Positions 1 through 7,632 are shown, counted from the first letter of the stretch. The stretch: 21,133 bases of DNA from Ophiothrix spiculata (GCA_000969725.1 JXSR01S003742.1), one strand, 5' to 3'. Translations and numbers: made by a program. Notes: generated by a model not told the origin, from the sequence alone.

Positions 1-450
1 TTTTGGCATCAGGCCCCCCCTTACAAGTGTTTGTGAATGGTCCCTAAGAATGAAATAATCTAGCCAATACACCTTTAGTGTTGTTAATGTTGTTGTTGTT
101 TTCGAATCTAGACAAATTATGCCAATTGATACTTTAATTCCATTTAGTTTTACATCAGCTACTTGCAATTAGTATTCACATACATGCAATGCTCAAGTGT
201 GAAATTCAATCAAACGTAATCCTAATTTCACCTGGCACAAATGTAGCCATAACAAGATTCTTTGTGGAAATTATTCATTACCTTGTGGTCGGTAAGTTCA
301 TAAAAGGGGGATTTTAATTTGCACAAGGGACATTAAATGTGTGACAGTTACGGCTTATTACGTCCAGAGATATCAAGTGTGTACTTACACTATTCTCTAT
401 CCAAATTCTACACATGATCTGTTATAAATGCAATTACTGATAATTAAGCC
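1..450. other. Unassigned AT-rich DNA
   Basis: No exon, repeat copy or structured element was recognised. Presumably intron of the EGF gene, since the transcript runs leftward past the donor at 1488. A donor-like GTAAGTA on the minus strand near 385 has no convincing exon attached. Confidence 0.4.
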
Positions 451-452
451 TA

Positions 453-924
453 TAGACCTTTTCAAAATCCATTCGGAAATCTCCGGAACATTGATCACAT
501 GGCCATTTTTTCAACCAATCACGTTCAAGCTCATTAGTATGCACGATTTTGTCAACAAAATTTTCCGAAAATTCTCTTGCATTTCATAAAAGTGAAAAAT
601 AAATAGAACCAGACCCCTAAATTATTAGATACACTAATTCTGAACAACTTTTGGCCGACGGTACCATAAGCTCACCGACACAAAGAGTGAAATTTCCATT
701 TGAAATTGGCTGATCTGCACTGATTAAGCTTAAGAAAAAAGTCCCATCAACTAAAAGTGACTCTTCAGCGGAAACGCTAATTACAAGTTCAAATTCGTAC
801 GGAACCAGTTAACGAGACCGCGAACTTACCATTCTAATTATTGTGTTGAAGAGTCACTTTTTCTGTCGGCAATTGCCGGAAAGTGTAAAATCAGCTTCGG
901 AAAGTCGTGTTTTGAAAAGGTCTA
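453..924. mobile_element. MITE with TAGACCTTTTCAAAA ends
   Basis: Terminal inverted repeats TAGACCTTTTCAAAA are flanked by TA on both sides (TATAGACC ... GGTCTATA), as for TA-inserting DNA transposons. Inside, a 15-base perfect inverted pair (753-767 AAAAGTGACTCTTCA and its complement at 847-861) could fold the right half into a hairpin. It is about 470 bp and has no coding capacity. Confidence 0.7.
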
Positions 925-970
925 TACCACCAGTGCTTTTAAATTGGAAAGACAAATAAATAATAACAGT

Positions 971-1112
971 GTTCATACATGTAACAGCTAGTGCAACCAT
1001 TGGGCTGCATAAAGCACTTGAAACTCTAACCCCAGGACTCTAACACAACTTTTTTATCTCTAGATGTGCATCCTGCACCACAGTTGCACCCACTGTGCTG
1101 CACAAAGCACCC
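971..1112 (-). pseudogene. Most decayed EGF exon fragments, units 5 and 6
   Basis: Two short remnants end the train. Unit 5 (about 1042-1112) keeps the GGTGCAGGAT segment and a ruined donor (GTTAGAGT). Unit 6 (about 971-1019) keeps only the front, reading GTGCTTTATGCAGCCCAATG then GTTGCACTAG on the minus strand, close to the front of unit 2. No open frame or splice site survives. Confidence 0.5.
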
Positions 1113-1121
1113 AAAACTCAC

Positions 1122-1205
1122 CAACACATCTCCCATTTCTACATGTGTATCCTGCACCACAGCACCATTCACCAGTGTACCAAGTTAGCTGGTGCATAAA
1201 ACACC
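1122..1205 (-). pseudogene. Decayed EGF exon unit 4, internally deleted
   Basis: Unit 4 aligns with the exon at its 5' part (L-T-W-Y-T-G) and 3' part (G-A-G-Y-x-C-R-N-G-R-C-V). About 30 bp of the middle is missing, including the V-N-x-I-G-S-Y core. The GTGAGT donor is still intact. It is non-functional as an EGF domain. Confidence 0.6.
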
Positions 1206-1232
1206 TCCCAGATACTCCCAGATAATACTCAC

Positions 1233-1343
1233 CAACACATCTCCCATTTCTAGACATGTATCCTGCGCCAAAGCAACACTTGTAGGAACCAATTGTATTC
1301 ATTTGTGTACCAGTGCACCAATTTGGCTGGTGCGTACAGCACC
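1233..1343 (-). pseudogene. Decayed EGF exon unit 3
   Basis: This third unit of the exon-derived train still reads like EGF (N-T-I-G-S-Y-K-C, then G-A-G-Y) and keeps the donor TTG|GTGAGT. It has lost the third cysteine (now Gln), and the Cys-x-Cys pair has become Cys-Cys-Phe. Its donor is 121 bp from that of unit 2, not a multiple of three, and a stop codon separates it from unit 2. No usable acceptor is seen. It is a relic. Confidence 0.65.
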
Positions 1344-1353
1344 TAATACTCAC

Positions 1354-1465
1354 CGACACATCTCAAATTTCTAGATATGTATCCTGCACCACAAGTGCAA
1401 TTATAGGAGCCAATTATATTTACACATGTACCAGTGCAGCCTAACATTGGGCTGGTGCAAGCACC
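1354..1465 (-). pseudogene. Second EGF unit in tandem with the exon; relic or alternative exon extension
   Basis: This is a copy of the EGF exon, with its donor site 135 bp past the real donor. It keeps six cysteines with the same gaps as the functional exon (x6, x3, x8, x1, x10) and the C-V-N-x4-Y-x-C core, and it ends in the donor GTCG|GTGAGT. It lacks the D-I-D-E start and has no pyrimidine-rich acceptor, so it is unlikely to be spliced in alone. The frame from 1605 runs through the intervening 24 bases without a stop, and 135 is a multiple of three. It could therefore be translated as an extension of the upstream exon. If used, it would add a non-calcium-binding EGF module. A stop (TAG) follows just beyond its donor. 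Confidence 0.6.
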
Positions 1466-1488
1466 TAATACTCTTGGATAATACTCAC

Positions 1489-1605
1489 CAACACATCTCC
1501 CATTTCTAGACGTGTATCCTGCACCACAGCTACACTTATAGGAGCCAATCGTATTCACACATGTACCAGTGCACACACTGGGCTGGGTATTGCATTCATC
1601 AATAT
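1489..1605 (-). CDS. Internal exon encoding a calcium-binding EGF-like domain
   Basis: This 117-bp exon encodes one cbEGF module, 5.5 kb downstream (in gene direction) of the exon at 7078-7203. Seen: acceptor TTGTTTTGTTTACAG, then ATATTGATGAATGC, and donor TGTGTTG|GTGAGT. Both ends are phase 1. Residues start D-I-D-E-C; cysteines fall at 5, 12, 16, 25, 27 and 38; Asn18 and Tyr23 complete the Ca-binding/hydroxylation signature. The loop between Cys27 and Cys38 is a short x10 Gly-Ala-Gly-Tyr type. Known of the family: Ca2+ at the N-terminal D-I-D-E site stiffens links between adjacent EGF domains. Odd: the frame stays open through the donor into a decayed copy of the same exon, which carries its own GTGAGT donor at 1353. 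An isoform running 1354-1605 (252 bp, still phase 1-1) is therefore possible. The gene continues beyond the left edge; no later exon was found in 1-970. Confidence 0.87.
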
Positions 1606-1632
1606 CTGTAAACAAAACAAAAATTACCTCAT

Positions 1633-2200
1633 AATAAGTGATCGACCCCAGTCAAAAGTTTTCTAAAAATCATTAGGGTCAGGAAAGCACACTATTTTGC
1701 TGAGATTGGGTGTTCTTTGGTGGGCGCGTGTGGTCTAGCGGAACAGTGCAGGACTCATAATCAGAAGGTTGTGAGTTCGAGCCCCGGTAGTGCCAACATG
1801 TTGTGAACCTGGGCAAATCACTTTATCACACTTGCCTCGTCGACCCGAGCGTTATTGGGGAGCTGTTATGGGGAATATCACGATCTAAGTGCAGATAGCG
1901 AGTGCACTTCTGCCTGGTAGCACCACTAACTGATGCGATATGATTGTGACGATTTCTCTGATGGCAGCGGTAATAATAGGCAGCTGCGCTTTGAGATCTT
2001 GTTTATGTTATTAAGCGCTATATAAAAGCGTGCATATTATTATATTATTATTATATTTGAGAATATTTTTTTTGAAAATAGTGGAAAATGCACGCAAATT
2101 TGGCACTTTGGGTGAATAAAAAAATTCTGACTGACTGATTCATTTTTTCAGCAATTTCACTTGAGGGCAACATATAAATTAGTTTTTTGGCCTAAAATGG
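1633..2200. repeat. Repeat copy A (split by a SINE)
   Basis: The flanks of the SINE here match the repeat at 2567-2842. Left: GGAAAGCAC, then TTTTGCTGAGATTGGGTGTT. Right: GAAAATAGTGGAAAATGCAC, then CAAATTTGGCACTTTGGGT, and finally GAGGGCAACA with GGCCTAAA. Both copies are in the same direction. Function unknown; probably an old interspersed repeat or a local duplication. Confidence 0.75.
1723..2058 (+). mobile_element. tRNA-derived SINE
   Basis: The head has pol III promoter boxes at tRNA spacing: box A TGGTCTAGCGG (1731-1741) and box B GTTCGAGCC (1775-1783). A tRNA-unrelated body follows, then AAGCGCTATATAAAAGCGTG, and an ATT-rich tail at 2034-2058. It is about 335 bp. Such elements move by the machinery of a partner LINE. 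No clear target-site duplication remains. It interrupts repeat copy A; the equivalent place in copy B is empty. Confidence 0.85.
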
Positions 2201-2566
2201 AGATTGGTGAGGGTGCTTAGAAAACTTAAATTGTATGCCCCATCATTCAAGAATAATTAGTTTTCTAGGGATGGCTTTCTAAAAATCAACAATGGAACTA
2301 TATTTTGTTTCAAAGTGAAGAATCCAAAATTACTGGAAAAACTCTTAATTTTAACCTTTTTGTGGAAATCTTTTGAAATCACACATTTTAAAAAAATGAC
2401 AGTGCATTTTCATCATTATTAATCATCAATTTGATGCAAAATACTTAATTCTGTAGTTATTTTTGGCAGTATATGGGAAATAGGGAAATATTAATATTTT
2501 AAGCTCATACTTCTGAAATTCATACAGTATGTGCTATGGTTAAGGCCAAAAAAGTTGTAGTGTTGC

Positions 2567-2842
2567 CCTCAGCAAGCGACCTTATTCACAAATTTCAAAA
2601 AAATATTAGGATCGGGAAAGCACCCAAATTTTGCTCAGATTTGGTGTTTTTTGAGAAGATATATTGAAAATAGTGGAAAATGCACCCAAATTTGGCACTT
2701 TGGGTCAGAACTGCTTTGGGTGCTTTAAAAAAAAAAGAAAATATCCAACCAAATGACTTAATTTTTCTGAAATTCCAACTGAGGGCAACACAGCAATTAT
2801 TTTCTTTTCTTTTTTTTTTTTTTTGAGGGGGGGCCTAAACTT
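2567..2842. repeat. Repeat copy B (no SINE)
   Basis: Second copy of the sequence flanking the SINE, in the same orientation. It is uninterrupted at the insertion point (TTGGTGTTTTTTGAGAAG). It contains inverted 9-mers GCACCCAAA and TTTGGGTGC about 25 bases apart and ends in a T tract and G run (about 2800-2832). Confidence 0.75.
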
Positions 2843-3271
2843 TAATAGTCAATTGCAAATGTTGACAAAACTACAAAGAATGAATTTGAGTTATACTATC
2901 TACAACTACAGGGCATTTATCTGTCCTGTCGTCACAGATAAGCCTTCTGTATATTTATCCCTTCGGGCGCTATAACTCTCAAAATTGATCGATACTCATT
3001 TTTTGCACCGTGTTTTTCCTGTAGCATAGTTTAGGTGGACTGCAACAACTTCACTTGTTTTATATCGACATTTTCACATTTCATACACTTCAAATTAAAA
3101 GAGTAAGAATATTGTTCCTGCAAGCCATACTATGGGCGAAAGTCTTCTGTATGGTTTTCACTTCGGGCGCTATAACTCTCAAAACCGATCCAAAACTCAT
3201 CTTTCACCCTGTGTTTTTCCTGTTGCATAGATTAGGAGTGGGTCGACTGCAAGCACTTCGCTTGTTTTATA

Positions 3272-3480
3272 GGCGCACCATTATATTTCCTGAGGGTAGG
3301 AAGATTTTTTGGGAAAAAATCCCTTCCATAGGCAGAAGGGAAAAAAATCCCCCTGCATGGAATAGGGAAGAAAGCAGTAATTTCTAGGGGGAAATTGCAC
3401 CCGAACAGGCACACAAAAACAAATCAACCCCAAACGGTCCCAACATCCTACTGCCCCCTGAAAATCTAATGGTGCATCCC
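3272..3480. mobile_element. 209-bp MITE with TTATA target duplication
   Basis: The inserted block has imperfect inverted ends (GGCGCACCATTATATTT at the left; the right end complemented reads GGATGCACCATTAGATTTTC after one extra base), with similarity of roughly 30 bases. TTATA is present on both sides (3267-3271 and 3481-3485). Removing the block and one TTATA restores the sequence of the sister tandem unit near 3055-3075, so both borders are defined to the base. The interior holds a near-palindrome GATTTTTTGGGAAAAAATC. No coding potential. Confidence 0.8.
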
Positions 3481-3666
3481 TTATATTGACATTTTCACAT
3501 TTTATACACTTATGGGCAAAAATCTTCTGAATGGTTTCCACTTAAATTCAGGTGCTATAACTCTAAAAATAGATCTGAAACTCATCCTTTGCCAAGAGTC
3601 CGTGGACTGCAAAAACTTCACGAAGTAAGAATGATGTTCCGGCAAGCTATTCTACAGGCAAAAAAT

Positions 3667-3943
3667 CTTATGTACGGGTTTACTTCAGGTGCTGTACGAG
3701 GGGGTATCAAAAAGTTTTACATTTTACCCAGAAGAAATAGAGCCACAGACGTTATTTCATTACGAGATACTTAATGTTCCTGCATAGTCAGTGAGCAAAG
3801 TAACAAAGTCTTCTGTACGGGTTTACCTCGGGTGCTGTACGAGAGGGTATCAAAAAGTTTTAAATTTTACCCAGAAGAAATAGAGCCACGGACGTTATTT
3901 TATTACGAGATACATCTTTGCATAGTCAGTGAGCAAAGTAACA
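3667..3943. repeat. Two tandem 143-bp units carrying a transposon left end
   Basis: Two closely similar units begin at 3667 and 3810. Each joins part of the satellite-like monomer (GTACGGGTTTAC ... GGTGCTGTACGAG) to the left end of the GGGGTATC element (GGTATCAAAAAGTTTTA ... CCCAGAAGAAATAGAGCCAC). The duplication therefore arose after the element inserted in the array. The second unit has a few substitutions and small deletions near its end. Confidence 0.75.
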
Positions 3944-4762
3944 CATTTCTCCCACTTTAAATTGACTTTCCACAGACCGTTATTCAAGGATTTTCTTTAT
4001 TGAAAAAATCTGGGTTTTTTACATTTTAATGAAAATCATTATTTTCAGGTCCATCATGTTTTATTACGTCACTGTGACTTCACTCACTGACCAATTTCCA
4101 TAATTTTGGTATCAATGGAAAGAGGAAATCCTACCCTTTACTAGGGTATCAAACAACTAAACTCTGCTTGTGACATTAAAGCAATACTATAAAGTGTTAA
4201 AAATGAAGCGCCCCCTGTCACCCATGATTTTTAATTTTTTTTAGCTTATTGGGTTTGTTTTGGATAGATATTAATACCCTCCAAATGATTTGGCTTAAAT
4301 ATGCTTACTTTTTTGGTTATGGCCATTTGTTGAATTAAATTCGGTATCTCGAATTTAATTCCACATGTATTAGTATAGGAAAGCATGCATACGTTTTTAT
4401 CCATTTTTTGTGGCAAAACAATTTTTTGAGAAAATATGCTTGAAAACGCTTAATAGATAGTCACATTCCTTCATTTTATGCTGTTTTTGCGATAAACATT
4501 TTTGACAAAAATCTTATGGTATTGCTTTAAGATTTACTGGGCCTTGCAATCCCTCAAATGCAGTGACTTAATTATACCACATGTCTCAATTTCCACCATG
4601 TAGGTAGATGACATCAATCGCCACCTGTAAAGAAAGTAAAACTACTTATGAGACAATTTCTGCACCACAATGTACATAAAGACAAGTGACTATTTTGACA
4701 AAATGTCATTGATATAGCTCCATCCCTTCTGGGTAAAGTTTAAAACTTTCAGATACCCCCTC
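3841..4762. mobile_element. Inverted-repeat element with GAGGGGGTATC ends
   Basis: Left end GAGAGGGTATC (3841) and right end GATACCCCCTC (4752-4762) begin inverted repeats of about 46 bp that share AGTTTTAAA and TTTACCCAGAAG. The element sits within the tandem array: the monomer is cut at GGTGCTGTAC and resumes at AAAACTCTAAAAATTGATC. The target duplication is unclear. The interior holds a nested MITE (4176-4530) and about 500 bp with no transposase frame; it is a non-autonomous or gutted element. Confidence 0.65.
4176..4530. mobile_element. MITE with TTAAAGCAATAC ends
   Basis: The left end TTAAAGCAATACTATAA matches the complement of the right end (TTAAAGCAATACCATAA) at 16 of 17 positions. 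TTAA (or TA) at both outer edges may be the target duplication. The middle contains a perfect 12-base inverted pair, GAATTAAATTCG (4332-4343) and its complement (4350-4361), around a 6-base loop. It is nested inside the element at 3841-4762. Confidence 0.75.
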
Positions 4763-5100
4763 AAAACTCTAAAAATTGATCTGATACTCATCCTTTGCCT
4801 CTTTCCTGGAGTATGGATTAAAAGTGGGCAAACTGAATAGTACCGGAACTTCACTTGTATGATTTGACATTTTCACATTTTATGCACTTTAAAATAAAAC
4901 TATTGAGTACGAAGTTTGATTCTGTAAGCTATACTACAAGCTATAGCCTTCTGTTTTGTTTTAACTTTGGGTGTCAAAACTATCAAAATTGATCTGATAT
5001 TCATCTTTTGCCTAGTGCTTTTCCTGGGGTATGGATTTAAGTGGGTGGACTATAAAAACTTCACTGTATGATTTGACATTTCCGCATTCAATACTCTTAG

Positions 5101-5724
5101 CAGTTCCTTTCCATGGTGAAATTCAAGCTAAATCAAAATTTCAATAGACTCTTGCTTAGGCCAAATAAAATTAATAGTTTATCTCAAAGCTCCCGCGCGC
5201 ATTAGTTTTATCGCCCGCATTAGTTTCCCTCAAAATTCTAAAAATTGATTTGTTTGCCCTTTTTTATTTTATTTTCACCGAAATTGTGAAAAAACAAATG
5301 ACAACAATGGTTAATTTATTTAATTTGATTCTTTATTCTGTTTTTGAGTTCTAAAAATGCCATCATGTAAATATATGAGGGGGTATATATGGAACTCTTG
5401 TAAAATAGCACTCAGAACTTCTGTCACACACAAAAAAAAGGGGGGGGGGAAAGAAAAAAAAACTTTAAAAAAAACTGCATTTCGCATTAGTTTTTCAAGA
5501 GAGGAGAGCTTTGAGAAAAACTATTTATTTTATTTAGCCTTAGATTTTTCTATTTTCAATTTGTTTCTGATTGTTTGTTGGTTGTTTTAGCACTGGTTTA
5601 GTGCTCTGTGTCTGTTACCTCTTAATGTCCAACAACGCCAGGCAGGGAAGTCGGCTCGCAGCACAGTGTCACTCCCTATAAACATGTGACGGGGATATGC
5701 AGCAACATTGACCCACATTTTCAA
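5101..5724. repeat. Low-complexity AT-rich DNA with a polypurine tract
   Basis: No gene is visible. Around 5431-5475 one strand is an almost pure A/G run (A8, G9, then A-rich), which is prone to slippage and triplex formation. A GC-containing motif, CCCGCGCGCATTAG / GCCCGCATTAGTTT, is repeated near 5191-5226, and GCATTAGTTT appears again near 5484. Confidence 0.4.
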
Positions 5725-5900
5725 ACCTCCTCTCACTGAATGACCCCCTTTTAATTTTCACAAGCTGCTCTCACTGAATGAACCCCCATTTTCAACATAG
5801 TTTCTTAATGAATGACACCCCTTTTGCAAAAGCCCCTCACTGAAATACCCCATGTTTTTTTCTTTATTTAGCCTGTCATCGAAAGACCCCTCTTCCGAGG
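5725..5900. repeat. Degenerate minisatellite of CACTGAATGACCCC units
   Basis: Four to five imperfect units of about 35-45 bp follow each other, with cores CTCTCACTGAATGACCCCC, CTCTCACTGAATGAACCCCC, TTAATGAATGACACCCC, CTCACTGAAATACCCC and CTGTCATCGAAAGACCCC, each followed by a T-rich stretch. No coding role is seen. Confidence 0.6.
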
Positions 5901-6077
5901 TTGTTGCCACACATACCTGTCACTTTCAAATTCGAATTCCCCATCTCCCCCGGGGCTGTACATGCATTTGGTTTACAGAACATATTCATTTCTGCCCCAT
6001 GTCACCCATTTTTTTTGCTCTGCGTATTCAGGTCACCCTTCTGAATGTTAAACTGTCACAGGGTTCTAAAATATTAG

Positions 6078-6883
6078 GGACCGTTCATTATTTACAGGGG
6101 AGGGCGGGCCGGGAGAAACATAGGGGGGTCATGTGATTTTTGTTTGGTCAATAGGGGGGGTTGTGTAAATTTTTGTGTTAAGAAAGGGGGGGTCATGTAA
6201 AACTTGCGTAAACTTTATCCCTTGCCTGATGTTTAACCAATATAAGCCTGATTTTGACATTCTAAGGTAAAATTCTAAAAAAATTAGCGTGCTACATGCG
6301 CATTTATACTTATAAATTTGTTTAAAATTCTTGCAAAGTTCACACAAAAATTTACACGATGTCAGAATGACCTTCATTTTAAGGAAAGACTAAATAAAAT
6401 GGTACATGTTATTCGGGAAGGCTACTCTTTTCTACTACCTCTTCCACTGAATGTCCCTATTTTGATCTGCTGGAAACAATTGTGTATCATCTTTGACTTA
6501 CTTCAACGAACTAAGGCAAATGCAAATAGCAAATGTATGTGCACAAAGGATGTACTAAATGGTTTTAAATCAATTTCTTCTCAGCTGAAGAAGGTGCATC
6601 AAACCTGTCCAAAGCAAGGAATTAAAAAGGGAAATCGGTTCTCGCAGCCAGTTTGATCTGACTGCCGTATGAATCCCTTGCCCCTTACAGATACATGTTT
6701 TTTTGAATTGCATGATTCGGGGGTACATGCCCTTTTACAAAAAGGGGGGGTCATGTAAAATTTATCAGCGGAATAGGGGGGTTGCGTAATTTTCGATGTT
6801 CGAATGGGGGGGTCACAAACTTTTCAGATCAGACCCGCAACTTCTCTCTCCCCCCCCCCTCCCCTATAAATAATGAACGGTCC
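6078..6883. mobile_element. 806-bp inverted-repeat element with G-rich subterminal repeats
   Basis: The ends GGACCGTTCATTATTTA and (complemented) GGACCGTTCATTATTTATAG form terminal inverted repeats, each followed by a GGGGAGGG-type run. Inside each end, phrases like GGGGGGTCATGTAAAA and GGGGGGTTGTGTAAAT repeat in inverted orientation, so the inverted homology extends over about 120 bp. ATTA occurs near both outer borders and may be the target duplication. The interior has a 112-codon plus-strand frame (6318-6656), rich in Lys, Cys and Leu, with no recognised transposase motif; it is probably chance. Confidence 0.75.
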
Positions 6884-6979
6884 ATTATGTACCAACAGGT
6901 TTAAAATTTCAGCAGTCAAAACCATGGTCAGCAATAATAGCAGTCTGCAAAATGATTCAAAAAGTGCACAAAAACTACT

Positions 6980-7070
6980 TGGTGCAAAAGTTTCTTCAGT
7001 TAGGTCATAACCTGCTCTACTGTCTACATGAGCATCAATGGCTGCCGTGTGTATTGTCATATTACTGCAA
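6980..7070 (-). pseudogene. Relic partial copy of the adjacent EGF exon
   Basis: Just past the donor of the exon at 7078-7203 the minus strand carries a second, decayed copy of that exon's last two thirds. ACACACGGCAGCCATTGATG matches ACACACGGCAGCTATCGATG of the exon, followed by matching GCTCATGTAGA and a GGTTATGA-type stretch. Small indels destroy the cysteine pattern. If the intron were retained, the open frame would run through the relic out of register, so no EGF domain would result. The layout mirrors the relic train after the exon at 1489-1605. Confidence 0.65.
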
Positions 7071-7077
7071 ACCTTAC

Positions 7078-7203
7078 CTGTACAAGTGCTTCCATCTTCA
7101 GCCAGCTCATAGCCTGTTCTACATGAGCATCGATAGCTGCCGTGTGTGTTGTGACATTGCTGATGGCAGACTTGACGACCACCCTGTCGACATTCATCAA
7201 TAT
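7078..7203 (-). CDS. Internal exon encoding one calcium-binding EGF-like domain
   Basis: This 126-bp exon encodes a single cbEGF module and is the more upstream of the two clear exons of a minus-strand gene. Seen: a pyrimidine-rich acceptor ending CACCAG before ATATTGATGAATG, and donor ACAG|GTAAGG. The exon is phase 1 at both ends. Taking the split Asp codon as residue 1, it starts D-I-D-E-C, with cysteines at 5, 13, 17, 26, 28 and 41, the usual six-Cys EGF order. Asn19 and Tyr24 fit the C-x-N-x4-Y-x-C signature of Asp/Asn-hydroxylated Ca-binding EGF domains. Family knowledge: such modules form rod-like extracellular or membrane-anchored proteins (fibrillin, fibulin and Notch-like groups), and symmetrical phase 1 exons shuffle freely. 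Inference: it belongs to the same transcript as the exon at 1489-1605, because strand, phase and start motif agree. The protein cannot be named from two modules. Confidence 0.88.
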
Positions 7204-7336
7204 CTGGTGAAGTGAAAAAGGACATCAGTGATGTTAGTTCTTAAAAAATGCATGTTAGTAATGTACATCTCCTTCTTTTGCATTTTATCTGAAAGACACA
7301 ATATGTATACAGTACTAAAAATTCCTATTCAAACAG

Positions 7337-7632
7337 GCCCGTAGCCAGGATTTTTTCAAGAGGGATGCAGATTTTCAAAAAATGGACCTTTTGGAGGAAA
7401 ACATTTCGTTTTGGTCGACCCTAAACTAGTTTTAGCGGTTTTGACATAGTGACAAGCCAAAAAAAAAGGTTTTCAGTAGTTTTCCAAGTATTTTGTGTTG
7501 TATTTTATTAAGAAACAACCTTCATTTACATGTTTTGGTGCTTTAGGTGTTTTTTGGTGGACATTTTTAGGGGCTTTGACTGAAAAGGGGGCGATAGCCA
7601 CCCCCCCCCCCCCCCCCCCCTTGGCTACGGGC
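7337..7632. mobile_element. MITE with GCCCGTAGCC ends and a C20 tract
   Basis: GCCCGTAGCCAGG at the left is answered by the complement at the right (GGCTACGGGC, 7623-7632). The element is 296 bp and T-rich. A run of 20 cytosines (7601-7620) adjoins the right end and is probably unstable. The target duplication is not clear. No coding capacity. It lies just upstream (gene sense) of the EGF exon acceptor at 7204. Confidence 0.7.

Larger units (their letters stand above)
2940..5100. repeat. Tandem array, unit about 200 bp, broken by insertions
   Basis: A monomer with landmark order CTTCTGTATGG, TTCGGGCGCTATAACTCT, TTGATCTGATACTCATC, GTGGACTGCAAAAACTTCAC, GACATTTTCACATTTTATAC recurs at least five times. 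The CTTCGGGCGC landmark is at 2961 and 3161 (period 200); equivalents occur near 3549, 3689 and 4965. Later units have deletions (r3 is about 138 bp) or are up to 213 bp apart. Copies are clearly diverged. The array is interrupted by a MITE at 3272-3480 and by a 0.9-kb element at 3841-4762. It lies inside the probable intron between the two EGF exons. Confidence 0.8.

Noticed and set aside
1731-1800. Possible tRNA gene
   Set aside because: Boxes A and B are good, but no acceptor stem can pair and a SINE body with an ATT tail follows directly; it is a tRNA-derived SINE head. The same applies at 11183 and 16132.
3055-3541. Open frames of 60-110 codons on both strands
   Set aside because: They span the junction of the tandem array and the 209-bp MITE and cannot represent one gene.
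4532-4628. Candidate minus-strand exon after a fine acceptor (TTTACTTTCTTTACAG)
   Set aside because: It lies inside the inverted-repeat element at 3841-4762, reaches a stop after about 29 codons, and has no good donor before it.
5725-5900. Possible CRISPR-like array (repeated CACTGAATGACCCC cores)
   Set aside because: Repeats are imperfect, spacing varies and the intervening text is itself repetitive; this is an animal minisatellite, not a CRISPR.
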